DNA of 13,243 nt from positions 1 through 13,243 of the forward strand of contig CAUJGI010000470.1 in the NCBI GenBank assembly GCA_963169155.1, given 5' to 3'. How positions within the stretch are numbered: position 1 is the first letter of the stretch; every line of letters begins with the position of its first letter. A model generated the notes under the pieces. That model was not told where the DNA came from. It searched no databases and saw only the letters and a program-made list of their open reading frames with translations. The DNA is from Chloroflexota bacterium (GTDB taxonomy: Bacteria; Chloroflexota; Anaerolineae; Promineifilales; Promineifilaceae). A program made the translations under genes and the position numbers. Positions 1 to 6,456 of the stretch are shown here, one piece after another.

Positions 1-774
1 CGGCGAAGTGAAAAAATCGTAATCCGCCTGCCGGTAACTGCTGCCCACAGGGTCGATGGCCCTCAGCTCGGCATTGCTCAAACCGGGGTGAACCGCCCAC
101 TCACTTAGACCGGCAGGCAGCTCTCGCAGCAGCTCCACGTAACGAGCCGCTTTGGTGGCGGGATCGAGGAGGTAGCTGTCCAAAAAGTCGTAATCGTTGG
201 TGGGCAGACCGTGGCTTTGCACAGTGGCAATCCAGGAGGCTCCCATCACCCGCAAGGCCAGACCGTATTCACGGGCCAGATTCAGCATGAGAGCCAGAAT
301 ATCTTCCCGGCCACTCAGGCGCAGCGCGTGCCAATCCAGGTGGGTCGGCTTGAGCCCAGCTGCCAGCACCACCTCGATTTGCGCCCGAAACTCTAGTTCC
401 AGCTCCGCCAGGCTGACCTGGGCCAGGAACTGCGGCATTTGCGCAAAGTTATAAAAATGCCCATCTTTGTTAACGAGGGTTGGTACTTTTTCACTGGCGG
501 TAACAGGTCCCCACCGGTAGTCGGGCCACTCGGCGAGGGCGGTAAGGTGCACGCCAAAGGCAACTTCCAGATGCTCAGCCAGAAAGCGCATGGCGTGTTG
601 TGCCCAAGGACAGGGCACCATCAAGGTGGTAGAACGCACTGTGCCAGCTTGCAGTGTGCCGATGATGGCCTCATTCACCGCATGGCACATGCCAAAGTCA
701 TCCGCATTGATAATGAGCAAACGAGCGTCGGCCGGGTACCCCAGCAGCCGATTTGTGTGGCTATCGGGCGACAT
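1..774 (-). CDS. ChbG/YdjC-type carbohydrate deacetylase, C-terminus cut by window edge
   Basis: Translating the minus strand from 774 gives 258 residues with no stop before the window edge; the family is usually about 250-300 residues, so little is missing. ChbG/YdjC proteins are metal-dependent enzymes that remove acetyl groups from chito-oligosaccharides or related sugars, normally in the cytoplasm. Visible hallmarks are LLIINADDFG (residues 19-28, metal Asp26), GVHLT (His76), PTHLDWHALR (His145/His149) and WAVHPG (His229), which fit the Asp-His-His metal site and catalytic residues of the family. The ATG at 774 lies inside the end of the MFS gene (14-base overlap) and has AGGAAG a few bases upstream, indicating translational coupling. 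No signal peptide is seen. The family assignment is firm; the exact substrate is unknown, and 'chitobiose deacetylase' would be over-precise. Confidence 0.9.
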   Translation of the reverse strand, partial: MSPDSHTNRLLGYPADARLLIINADDFGMCHAVNEAIIGTLQAGTVRSTTLMVPCPWAQHAMRFLAEHLEVAFGVHLTALAEWPDYRWGPVTASEKVPTLVNKDGHFYNFAQMPQFLAQVSLAELELEFRAQIEVVLAAGLKPTHLDWHALRLSGREDILALMLNLAREYGLALRVMGASWIATVQSHGLPTNDYDFLDSYLLDPATKAARYVELLRELPAGLSEWAVHPGLSNAELRAIDPVGSSYRQADYDFFTSP

Positions 775-1987
775 GCTCCACTTCCTGAGACGGCCGTTTC
801 ACAGACGCCAGGCGGTACGCAGCCAGCAAAGCCGCAAAAACCACCACCAGACAAACCGGGATAACCTCCAGAGAAAACTGGCGGGCCAGTACGCCGACCA
901 GGCTGGGAATGGTAGCGGCGCCCAGGCCAGTGGCGGCCATTTGCATGCCAATCGTGTTAGCCGCAAAGTGCGCCCCCACCCGCTGGCTGGTGCCCGACAT
1001 CATCGCCGGGAAAATAGGCGCAACGGCCACACCAATGAGACCCACGGCCAGCAAATTGGCCAGCTCAAACGGATGCCACCACAGCAGAAACGCCCCCAGC
1101 AAGGCCAGCGTCAAACCGCCGTGCACCAGGGCATGGATCCCCAGGCGCTGGGCATACAGTCCGGCCAAAATCCGCCCAATGGTGAAGGTGGCCCAAAAGC
1201 TGCCCGCCCACAACCCGGCCGCCTGCGTCGAGATGCCCCGTGATTCGGTAAGCAGGCTAAACACCCAGGTTCCCAGGGAAACTTCCCCGCCCACGTAGAG
1301 AAAAAAGAGCAAAACGCTGAGCCACACCCTCGGTTGGCGCATGGTGAGTCCCATCGGGGTTTTGTATTCCGTCAGGCGCTTTTCCCGATCGCCTTCGGTG
1401 GGCGCGTTTTCATGGGCATTCCACAGGGCCAGGGTGAATACAAAGGCCAGCGCCATAAAAAACTGGAAGCCGCCCACCACGCGATAACCCATGCGCCAGG
1501 AGTGGAACACAGTCAGGGCGGTGGTCATGATTACCGGGCCGATGGTGACGCCGATGCCATAGCTGGCATGAAGCCACTGCATCAAGCCCTCGCCAAAGTG
1601 GGTCGCCACGTAGGTGTTGAGCCCGGCATCAATGGCCCCAGCGCCCAAACCAGCGGTTACACCCAGCAAAACCATCATCCACCAGGTGGGCACCAGGGTG
1701 TACCCTACCAGAGCAGAACCCGTCAGGAGGCAGCTGACGGTAAGCAAGCTGCCGACGCCCATTCTGGATATTAAGGTGCCGCTCAAGAAGCTGGAGGTCA
1801 TGTAGCCAGTGACGCTGGCAAACAACAGCATCCCCAACGAGTCCAGGGGAATGCCAAAATCGATGCGCATGGTTGGCCAGGCGATGCCCAGCAAGCCATC
1901 GGGCATACCCAGGGCAATAAAGGCCACGTATGCCAGGACAATGACACTCAATTTTGCATAGTTTTTTGAAGCAGTAATCTTTTCCAA
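761..1987 (-). CDS. MFS transporter, sugar/fucose-permease-like
   Basis: A 408-residue, strongly hydrophobic protein of the usual size for a 12-helix major facilitator. The loop after helix 2 carries a degenerate MFS motif A (SGTLISRMGVG, residues 69-79). Helix 4 and the following loop read GAGAIDAGLNTYVATHF then WLHASYGIG (about 115-146), a pattern I associate with sugar-type MFS proteins such as the fucose permease group. It sits in the cytoplasmic membrane; substrate and direction cannot be read from sequence. The start is uncertain: the reading opens with TTG at 1987, and the only Shine-Dalgarno-like stretch (AAGGTGG) is about 16 bases upstream, too far to be convincing. It lies 49 bases after the OppF-like gene on the same strand and its end overlaps the deacetylase start, so it is probably co-transcribed with both. 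Confidence 0.85.
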   Translation of the reverse strand: MEKITASKNYAKLSVIVLAYVAFIALGMPDGLLGIAWPTMRIDFGIPLDSLGMLLFASVTGYMTSSFLSGTLISRMGVGSLLTVSCLLTGSALVGYTLVPTWWMMVLLGVTAGLGAGAIDAGLNTYVATHFGEGLMQWLHASYGIGVTIGPVIMTTALTVFHSWRMGYRVVGGFQFFMALAFVFTLALWNAHENAPTEGDREKRLTEYKTPMGLTMRQPRVWLSVLLFFLYVGGEVSLGTWVFSLLTESRGISTQAAGLWAGSFWATFTIGRILAGLYAQRLGIHALVHGGLTLALLGAFLLWWHPFELANLLAVGLIGVAVAPIFPAMMSGTSQRVGAHFAANTIGMQMAATGLGAATIPSLVGVLARQFSLEVIPVCLVVVFAALLAAYRLASVKRPSQEVEHVAR

Positions 1988-2036
1988 AGCTGTTGGGTTA
2001 TCAGTCCACCTTGAGGCTGGCTTTTCTGTACCTGCG

Positions 2037-2849
2037 CTACACGGTCGATAGATCCCACTCCTCGTAGATTTTGGGTACGTCGTTGATCAGGCGTTTGGTA
2101 TAGGCTCCCTTGGGCCGCAGAATCACCTCGTCGGCCGAGCCGCTTTCCACGAATTTGCCTTTTTCCATGATATAAACCGTGTCGGAAACGTAATACGCCA
2201 GGCCAATGTCGTGGGTGATGAAAATGGGGGTCATGCCAATTTCGTCACGGAGCTGCATGAGCATATCCAGGATGGTGGCGCGGGAGCAGGCGTCGATCAT
2301 GGAAGTCGGTTCGTCGGCCAACAGGATTTTGGGCTTGAGCAGAAAGATTCGGGCGATCATCAGGCGCTGCTGCTGCCCGCCGGAAAGCTCAAACGGATAT
2401 TTGTTGGTCAGCTCGGCGAACTTCAGGTTGACGAAGCTGCACGCTTCGGTCATCATGGCCACTTTTTGCTCGTAGGGCAGCCCACCGCCGCCGCGCATGC
2501 GGATGCAGTCGAGCAAGACGGTATCAATTTTGTTGAAGATGTTGAACGACGAAAACGGGTCCTGAAAGATGGCCTGGATGCTTTTCCAGTACTCTTTTTT
2601 CTTTCGGTGGGAGCTAAGATCTCGTTTTTCACCCTGGAAGTAAATTTCGCCCTCGGTGGGGTTGATCAGCCCCAGAAGCATTTTGGCCAGGGTGGTTTTG
2701 CCGCTGCCCGATTCACCAACGAGGGAGATGACTTCGCCTTCGTAGAAATTAAAATCGACGTTATCTACAGCGACCGTTTTGTTACGGCCAAGTCCGAATA
2801 CTTTTGTGACACCTTTGCCGCTCAGGCAAAGTTTTCTTTCAGCGGCCAT
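2037..2849 (-). CDS. oppF: Opp/Dpp-type ABC importer ATP-binding protein (OppF-like)
   Basis: Nucleotide-binding subunit of an oligopeptide/oligosaccharide-type importer; 270 residues from the chosen start. Visible are Walker A GESGSGKT (45-52), Q-loop FQDPFSS (about 95-101), signature LSGGQQQR (155-162), Walker B KILLADEPTS (174-183) and the switch histidine in ITHD (His213). It pairs with the OppD-like subunit to power transport. I chose the ATG at 2849 over the in-frame ATG at 2870, because GGGAGG lies between the two and is correctly spaced (about 9 bases) for 2849; an earlier start would place it inside the coding sequence. With this start it overlaps the OppD stop by 11 bases. The C-terminus is short and lacks the Cys-rich tail seen in its partner. 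The D-loop reads SMID instead of the usual SALD, a mild oddity. Confidence 0.92.
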   Translation of the reverse strand: MAAERKLCLSGKGVTKVFGLGRNKTVAVDNVDFNFYEGEVISLVGESGSGKTTLAKMLLGLINPTEGEIYFQGEKRDLSSHRKKKEYWKSIQAIFQDPFSSFNIFNKIDTVLLDCIRMRGGGGLPYEQKVAMMTEACSFVNLKFAELTNKYPFELSGGQQQRLMIARIFLLKPKILLADEPTSMIDACSRATILDMLMQLRDEIGMTPIFITHDIGLAYYVSDTVYIMEKGKFVESGSADEVILRPKGAYTKRLINDVPKIYEEWDLSTV

Positions 2850-3864
2850 GTTGACGATCCTCCCTGGCATAAGCTTCTCTTAATTCTTCTTCTGATAAAA
2901 TGCAGCGGTAGCTACGGCCGTTTTCCAATTCACGCAGCGGCACGGAAGCGGCCGTACACGCCGCCCGGGCAAATTTACAGCGTGGGGCAAACCGGCAGCC
3001 CGGTGGCGGATTTTTCAGATTGGGCGGTACGCCCGGAATCGCCGCCAGCTTCACATCGCGCAAACCCTCTTCTGGCACGATAATGGAACCCATGAGACCT
3101 TTGGAATACGGATGCAGTGGATCAAAGACGGCTTCTTTAGAAGACGCTCTTTCCACAATCTGCCCGGCGTACATCACCATGATGTCATCGGTCACGTTGT
3201 ATAACAGCGGCAATTCATGGGTGATGAAGATCATCGCTTTGATATACCCGTTGTCCATCAGGTTGCGCAGCATCTTGATCACCATCTTCTGCGATGTCAC
3301 ATCGAGGGCAGAGGAAGGCTCATCGGCAATCAGCACCTGTGGCCTGAGGATGACCGAAATGGCAATGACCGTGCGCTGTTTCATACCACCGGACAGCTCA
3401 ACGGGATATTTTTGCAGCACTTCTGCTGGTAAGCCCAGAGACTCGAAGAGTGCTTTAGCCATCGTGTAGATTTCTTGCTTGCTGGTGGTAGGATCGTGCG
3501 CCTGAACCACATCTTCGATGAAGTGGATGATCTTCTGGGTCGGATTGAGCGCATTCATGGCTGCCTGGGGAATGTAGGCAATTTCTCGCCCCAAGATCGA
3601 TTTACGCACGTCATCGGGTTTCATGCCGGAGATATTATGACCGTCGATGATGATCTCCCCACCGGTATAGTGCAGAGGCGGAAAGTAATAACCCATCAGG
3701 CTCAGTGCCAGGGTAGATTTGCCGCAGCCAGACTCCCCAGCAATGCCCAGCGATTTCCCATCTTCGACGCGCAAAGAAACGTGATCAACCGCATAAATAT
3801 CTTCCCCAAACCGGGTAATGTATTTTGTTGTCAGGTCCGCAACATCCAATATCACTTTTTCCAT
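2839..3864 (-). CDS. oppD: Opp/Dpp-type ABC importer ATP-binding protein (OppD-like)
   Basis: Second ATPase of the importer, 341 residues. It has Walker A GESGCGKST (43-51), signature LSGGMKQR (157-164), Walker B VLIADEPSSALD (177-188) and switch His216. The C-terminal oligo_HPY extension is complete: HPYSKGL (251-257), then PPPGCRFAPRCKFARAAC and a later Cys, giving four cysteines at 290, 296, 303 and 321. In some OppD proteins this Cys-rich tail binds an iron-sulfur cluster. The frame also allows a GTG at 3873 directly after the permease stop, but GGTGG sits about 5 bases before the ATG at 3864, so I prefer 3864. Spacing to the permease gene is 9 bases and the gene overlaps OppF, so this is tight operon packing. 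Confidence 0.93.
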   Translation of the reverse strand: MEKVILDVADLTTKYITRFGEDIYAVDHVSLRVEDGKSLGIAGESGCGKSTLALSLMGYYFPPLHYTGGEIIIDGHNISGMKPDDVRKSILGREIAYIPQAAMNALNPTQKIIHFIEDVVQAHDPTTSKQEIYTMAKALFESLGLPAEVLQKYPVELSGGMKQRTVIAISVILRPQVLIADEPSSALDVTSQKMVIKMLRNLMDNGYIKAMIFITHELPLLYNVTDDIMVMYAGQIVERASSKEAVFDPLHPYSKGLMGSIIVPEEGLRDVKLAAIPGVPPNLKNPPPGCRFAPRCKFARAACTAASVPLRELENGRSYRCILSEEELREAYAREDRQHGR

Positions 3865-3873
3865 TTCAACCAC

Positions 3874-5124
3874 CTAATCTCGTAAAGCCGGGTTGAATAC
3901 CTGATCCAGCCCGGTATTCATTAAGTTCATCGAGAACGCAATCAGGGCAATGGTTACAATGATGGGGAAGTAAGCCCACCATTTGCCCAAAATATGTGCC
4001 TGGTAAATCATGGCCCAGTTCATCATCAACCCCAGCGTGGGGACATCCGTTGTTTTAGGACCTAACCCCAGGATAGATAAGCCAGCTTCGGCCAGGATAC
4101 CAGAGGAAATTTGCAGAATCAGGGCCATGATGACGTATGAGGCAATGTAGGGCAGAATGTCTCGGATGATGATGTGGGCAATTGAATGCCCAGACAGCTT
4201 GGACAGGTTGACGTGATCCCGATTACGCAGGGAGATTACCTGCGACCGCACCGCCCGTGCCGTCCACACCCAGGAGGTAAAGCCGATCACCACCGCAATG
4301 GTAATGGCGCCGCGCTGCTCCTGGCCGATGCTGAATGAGATCAGGATCAACAGGACAAAGCTGGGAATGACGATGAACAGGTTGGTGATAAACATGATCA
4401 CGTCATCCACTAGCCCGCCGACATAACCGGAGACCAGCCCCAAGGCCAGCCCAATGACGGTAGCAATGATACCGGCCACAAAGCCGATCTGGAGCGACAC
4501 GCCGGTTGCTCTAACCAGCTGGGTCAGCACATCCCGACCAAAATTGTCGGTCCCCAGGGGGAGAACGCGCACGTTGGCCACCTGGTTCACGTTCACGTAG
4601 GCGGTTTGCGGCACGGTACCGGTTTCTTCAAGAACGGCCGTTTCCGCATTCATCTGGGCAATAACGGCCGCTTCTGTAGAAAGCAACCCCTGGATGGAAT
4701 TGTTGAGCCGGATGTAATAATTCCGATCCGCGTTGGTCATCCCCGGCAGACGCGTGGTTGGATCAAAGTTGGCAAACCACTGGTCCAGCAGCTGCGCCGT
4801 GTTGGCAATGTCAATTTCAGACTCAGGCATACCCGAGCCAACCAGCCAGCCGCGCATGGCTTCGCGATCTTCAGCCTTGAACCGGCTGGCAATACGCTGT
4901 TCAGCCGCTTCATCCAGGTTAAGCGTGTAGTGCGGCGCGCTGATGCTGTCGTACACATTGACGTAGATGCCCGGCTCAAAAAACGTGCCCTGGCCAATAA
5001 TCTCCAGCGGGGGATCGGGCACAACCAGTGGGTAAATCAGCACTATGAGTAAAATCGTGGCAAAGATAGAAAAGCCTGCCACAAATTTACCGGACCGAGA
5101 TATTTGTTGAAGTAAATGTTTCAT
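3874..5124 (-). CDS. oppC: Opp/Dpp-type ABC importer permease (OppC-like) with large extracytoplasmic insert
   Basis: Inner-membrane permease subunit. Helix 1 spans about residues 14-35. The conserved LGTDNFGRD motif that opens the core permease domain is at 190-198, followed by about five more helices and the EAA-type coupling loop (SKLSGHSIAHIIIRDILPYI, the part that touches the ATPase). At 416 residues it is about 110 longer than typical enterobacterial OppC/DppC. The excess is a hydrophilic block between helix 1 and the core (about 40-188), which topology places outside the membrane. The ATG at 5124 has AGGAAAAG 8 bases upstream. It starts 18 bases after the OppB-like stop and is followed within 10 bases by the ATPase gene. 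The insert shows no motif I recognise. Confidence 0.92.
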   Translation of the reverse strand: MKHLLQQISRSGKFVAGFSIFATILLIVLIYPLVVPDPPLEIIGQGTFFEPGIYVNVYDSISAPHYTLNLDEAAEQRIASRFKAEDREAMRGWLVGSGMPESEIDIANTAQLLDQWFANFDPTTRLPGMTNADRNYYIRLNNSIQGLLSTEAAVIAQMNAETAVLEETGTVPQTAYVNVNQVANVRVLPLGTDNFGRDVLTQLVRATGVSLQIGFVAGIIATVIGLALGLVSGYVGGLVDDVIMFITNLFIVIPSFVLLILISFSIGQEQRGAITIAVVIGFTSWVWTARAVRSQVISLRNRDHVNLSKLSGHSIAHIIIRDILPYIASYVIMALILQISSGILAEAGLSILGLGPKTTDVPTLGLMMNWAMIYQAHILGKWWAYFPIIVTIALIAFSMNLMNTGLDQVFNPALRD

Positions 5125-5142
5125 AGCAGCAACTTTTCCTAA

Positions 5143-6147
5143 TTAATCAGCCTGGGCGGCCTTAATGCGTGGATCGAGGATGCCGTAGACCATTTCAATG
5201 GCGAAGTTAGCCGCTAACACCATGATGGTGATGATCAACGTGGTAGCGGAGATGAGGGGGTAATCTTGACCGAGAACGGCCGTTAAAATCGTCGAACCCA
5301 GCCCCGGATAGCTAAAAATAATCTCAGCCACCAGCGCCCCACCAACCATCGTCCCAACCGACAAAGCCAGACCGGTAATCTGCGGCAGCATCGCATTGCG
5401 GAACACATACCGCACAATCTTGCGATCCTTGATGCCCATAAATCGGCTGTACTTGACATAATCAGCATTTAGCTCATAGATGGCCATCGAACGCATCCCA
5501 ATCGCCTGCCCGCCAATCGTGATTAACACAATGGACCAGAACGGCAGCTGGTAATGGACAAACACAGACCAGAAAAATTTCAAGCTAAAGTTGGGAATCA
5601 GGTCAAACCCATATCCGCCCGACGTGGGGAACCAGCGCAAGGAAACGCCAAAAATAACCAGCAAAACAACCGCCATGCCAAAAGCGGGCAGATTGCTCAT
5701 AAAAATACTGATCGGCATAATCACTTTGTCAAAGCTTCCCCGGCGGTAAGCAGCCAAAGCACCCAAAGAGTTGCCAATGAGCCACCCGACAATGATGGCC
5801 GGAAACTGCAACCCAATCGTCCACAAAATCGACGACCTGATAACGTCAGCCACCGTTCTAGGGTATTGGCTAAATGAAAAGCCAAAGTCCCCCTGGAAAA
5901 CATTCCTCATGTACAGCAAGAACTGCTCATACATCGGCCTGTTGGTGCCAAACTGCTCGGCATACTGCTCATAAATCGCCTGGATACCAGCGGTATTACT
6001 CATCCCCTGGGCCAGACGAGACACGATCGCAGCTACCGGATCGCCCGGCATCAGTCGCGGCAAAATGAAGTTCAGAATAAATGCAGCCACCAGGGTTACC
6101 AAAAACCATAGCAGCTTGTTGAGAAAATATTTACGGTACCCTTTCAA
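5143..6147 (-). CDS. oppB: Opp/Dpp-type ABC importer permease (OppB-like)
   Basis: Partner permease, 334 residues, normal length for OppB/DppB. It has an N-terminal helix (about 10-30) ending in the family's RLMPGDP motif, then a periplasmic loop, then the core helices with an EAA loop (NADYVKYSRFMGIKDRKIVRYVFRNAMLP region), closing with the family-typical DPRIK near the C-terminus. The start codon is TTG at 6147, supported by AGGAG 8 bases upstream; no ATG is available nearby. It is the first gene downstream of the binding-protein terminator and heads the B-C-D-F gene set. It needs either read-through from the binding-protein gene or its own promoter in the 309-base gap upstream. Confidence 0.92.
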   Translation of the reverse strand: MKGYRKYFLNKLLWFLVTLVAAFILNFILPRLMPGDPVAAIVSRLAQGMSNTAGIQAIYEQYAEQFGTNRPMYEQFLLYMRNVFQGDFGFSFSQYPRTVADVIRSSILWTIGLQFPAIIVGWLIGNSLGALAAYRRGSFDKVIMPISIFMSNLPAFGMAVVLLVIFGVSLRWFPTSGGYGFDLIPNFSLKFFWSVFVHYQLPFWSIVLITIGGQAIGMRSMAIYELNADYVKYSRFMGIKDRKIVRYVFRNAMLPQITGLALSVGTMVGGALVAEIIFSYPGLGSTILTAVLGQDYPLISATTLIITIMVLAANFAIEMVYGILDPRIKAAQAD

Positions 6148-6456
6148 CGCAGCTTCTCCTCAAAATTTGTAAAGGCTAAAAGATTTACAATCACGCTAAG
6201 TAAATATTTAGCTTCTACTTAAGCAAACCACAAAAAACACGCTTCCCTTTTCGTTGAATCTTTCTGTGATTTGCGTAACGGGCACAACACAAGCAGCCTG
6301 GCAGTTACTTGTTTGAACCATATAGGGGCTGGGGTCTTAGAGGTGGTCTATCCTAAACGGATGTCGATCCGGAATGGATACAAAAGGACAGCCAATTGAT
6401 TAAAAAAACAGCCATGCCTCAGCGGCGAGACATGGCTGTTTTTAATCAGTTAAAGG
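6148..6456. other. Gap between binding-protein gene and permease genes
   Basis: This 309-base stretch has no credible gene on either strand. The end nearest the binding-protein gene holds the intrinsic terminator at 6404-6443. The end nearest the permeases is AT-rich (about 6165-6235) and contains small inverted repeats built on GCTAA/TTAGC (about 6195-6212). A 5-bp hairpin, CGGAT-gtcg-ATCCG, lies at 6358-6371. I looked on the minus strand for a promoter for the permease genes; only poor matches were seen (for example TTGTGG, 17 bases, TAAATA), so none is called. Confidence 0.6.
6404..6443 (-). terminator. Intrinsic terminator after the binding-protein gene
   Basis: Perfect 13-bp inverted repeat AAAAACAGCCATG / CATGGCTGTTTTT, with a further CTC/GAG pairing inside the loop. 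Read on the minus strand it begins 14 bases after the binding-protein stop and ends in a run of seven T. It should cut most transcripts between the binding-protein gene and the permease genes, a common way to keep binding protein in excess over the membrane complex. The A-run on the other side makes it potentially bidirectional. Confidence 0.88.

Noticed and set aside
439..1243. Plus-strand open frames opposite the deacetylase and MFS genes
   Set aside because: The minus strand encodes ADDFG, HLDWH and MFS helices over the same bases; the plus translations are low-complexity shadows.
1993..2001. TTGGGTTAT just before the MFS gene as a seventh operator copy
   Set aside because: It matches only the TTGGGT core, is a single copy without a partner and lies within a probable operon; chance is sufficient.
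2211..3083. 290-residue plus-strand open frame across the OppF/OppD genes
   Set aside because: Antisense to two clear ATPases with all ABC motifs; no ribosome site and no recognisable domain.
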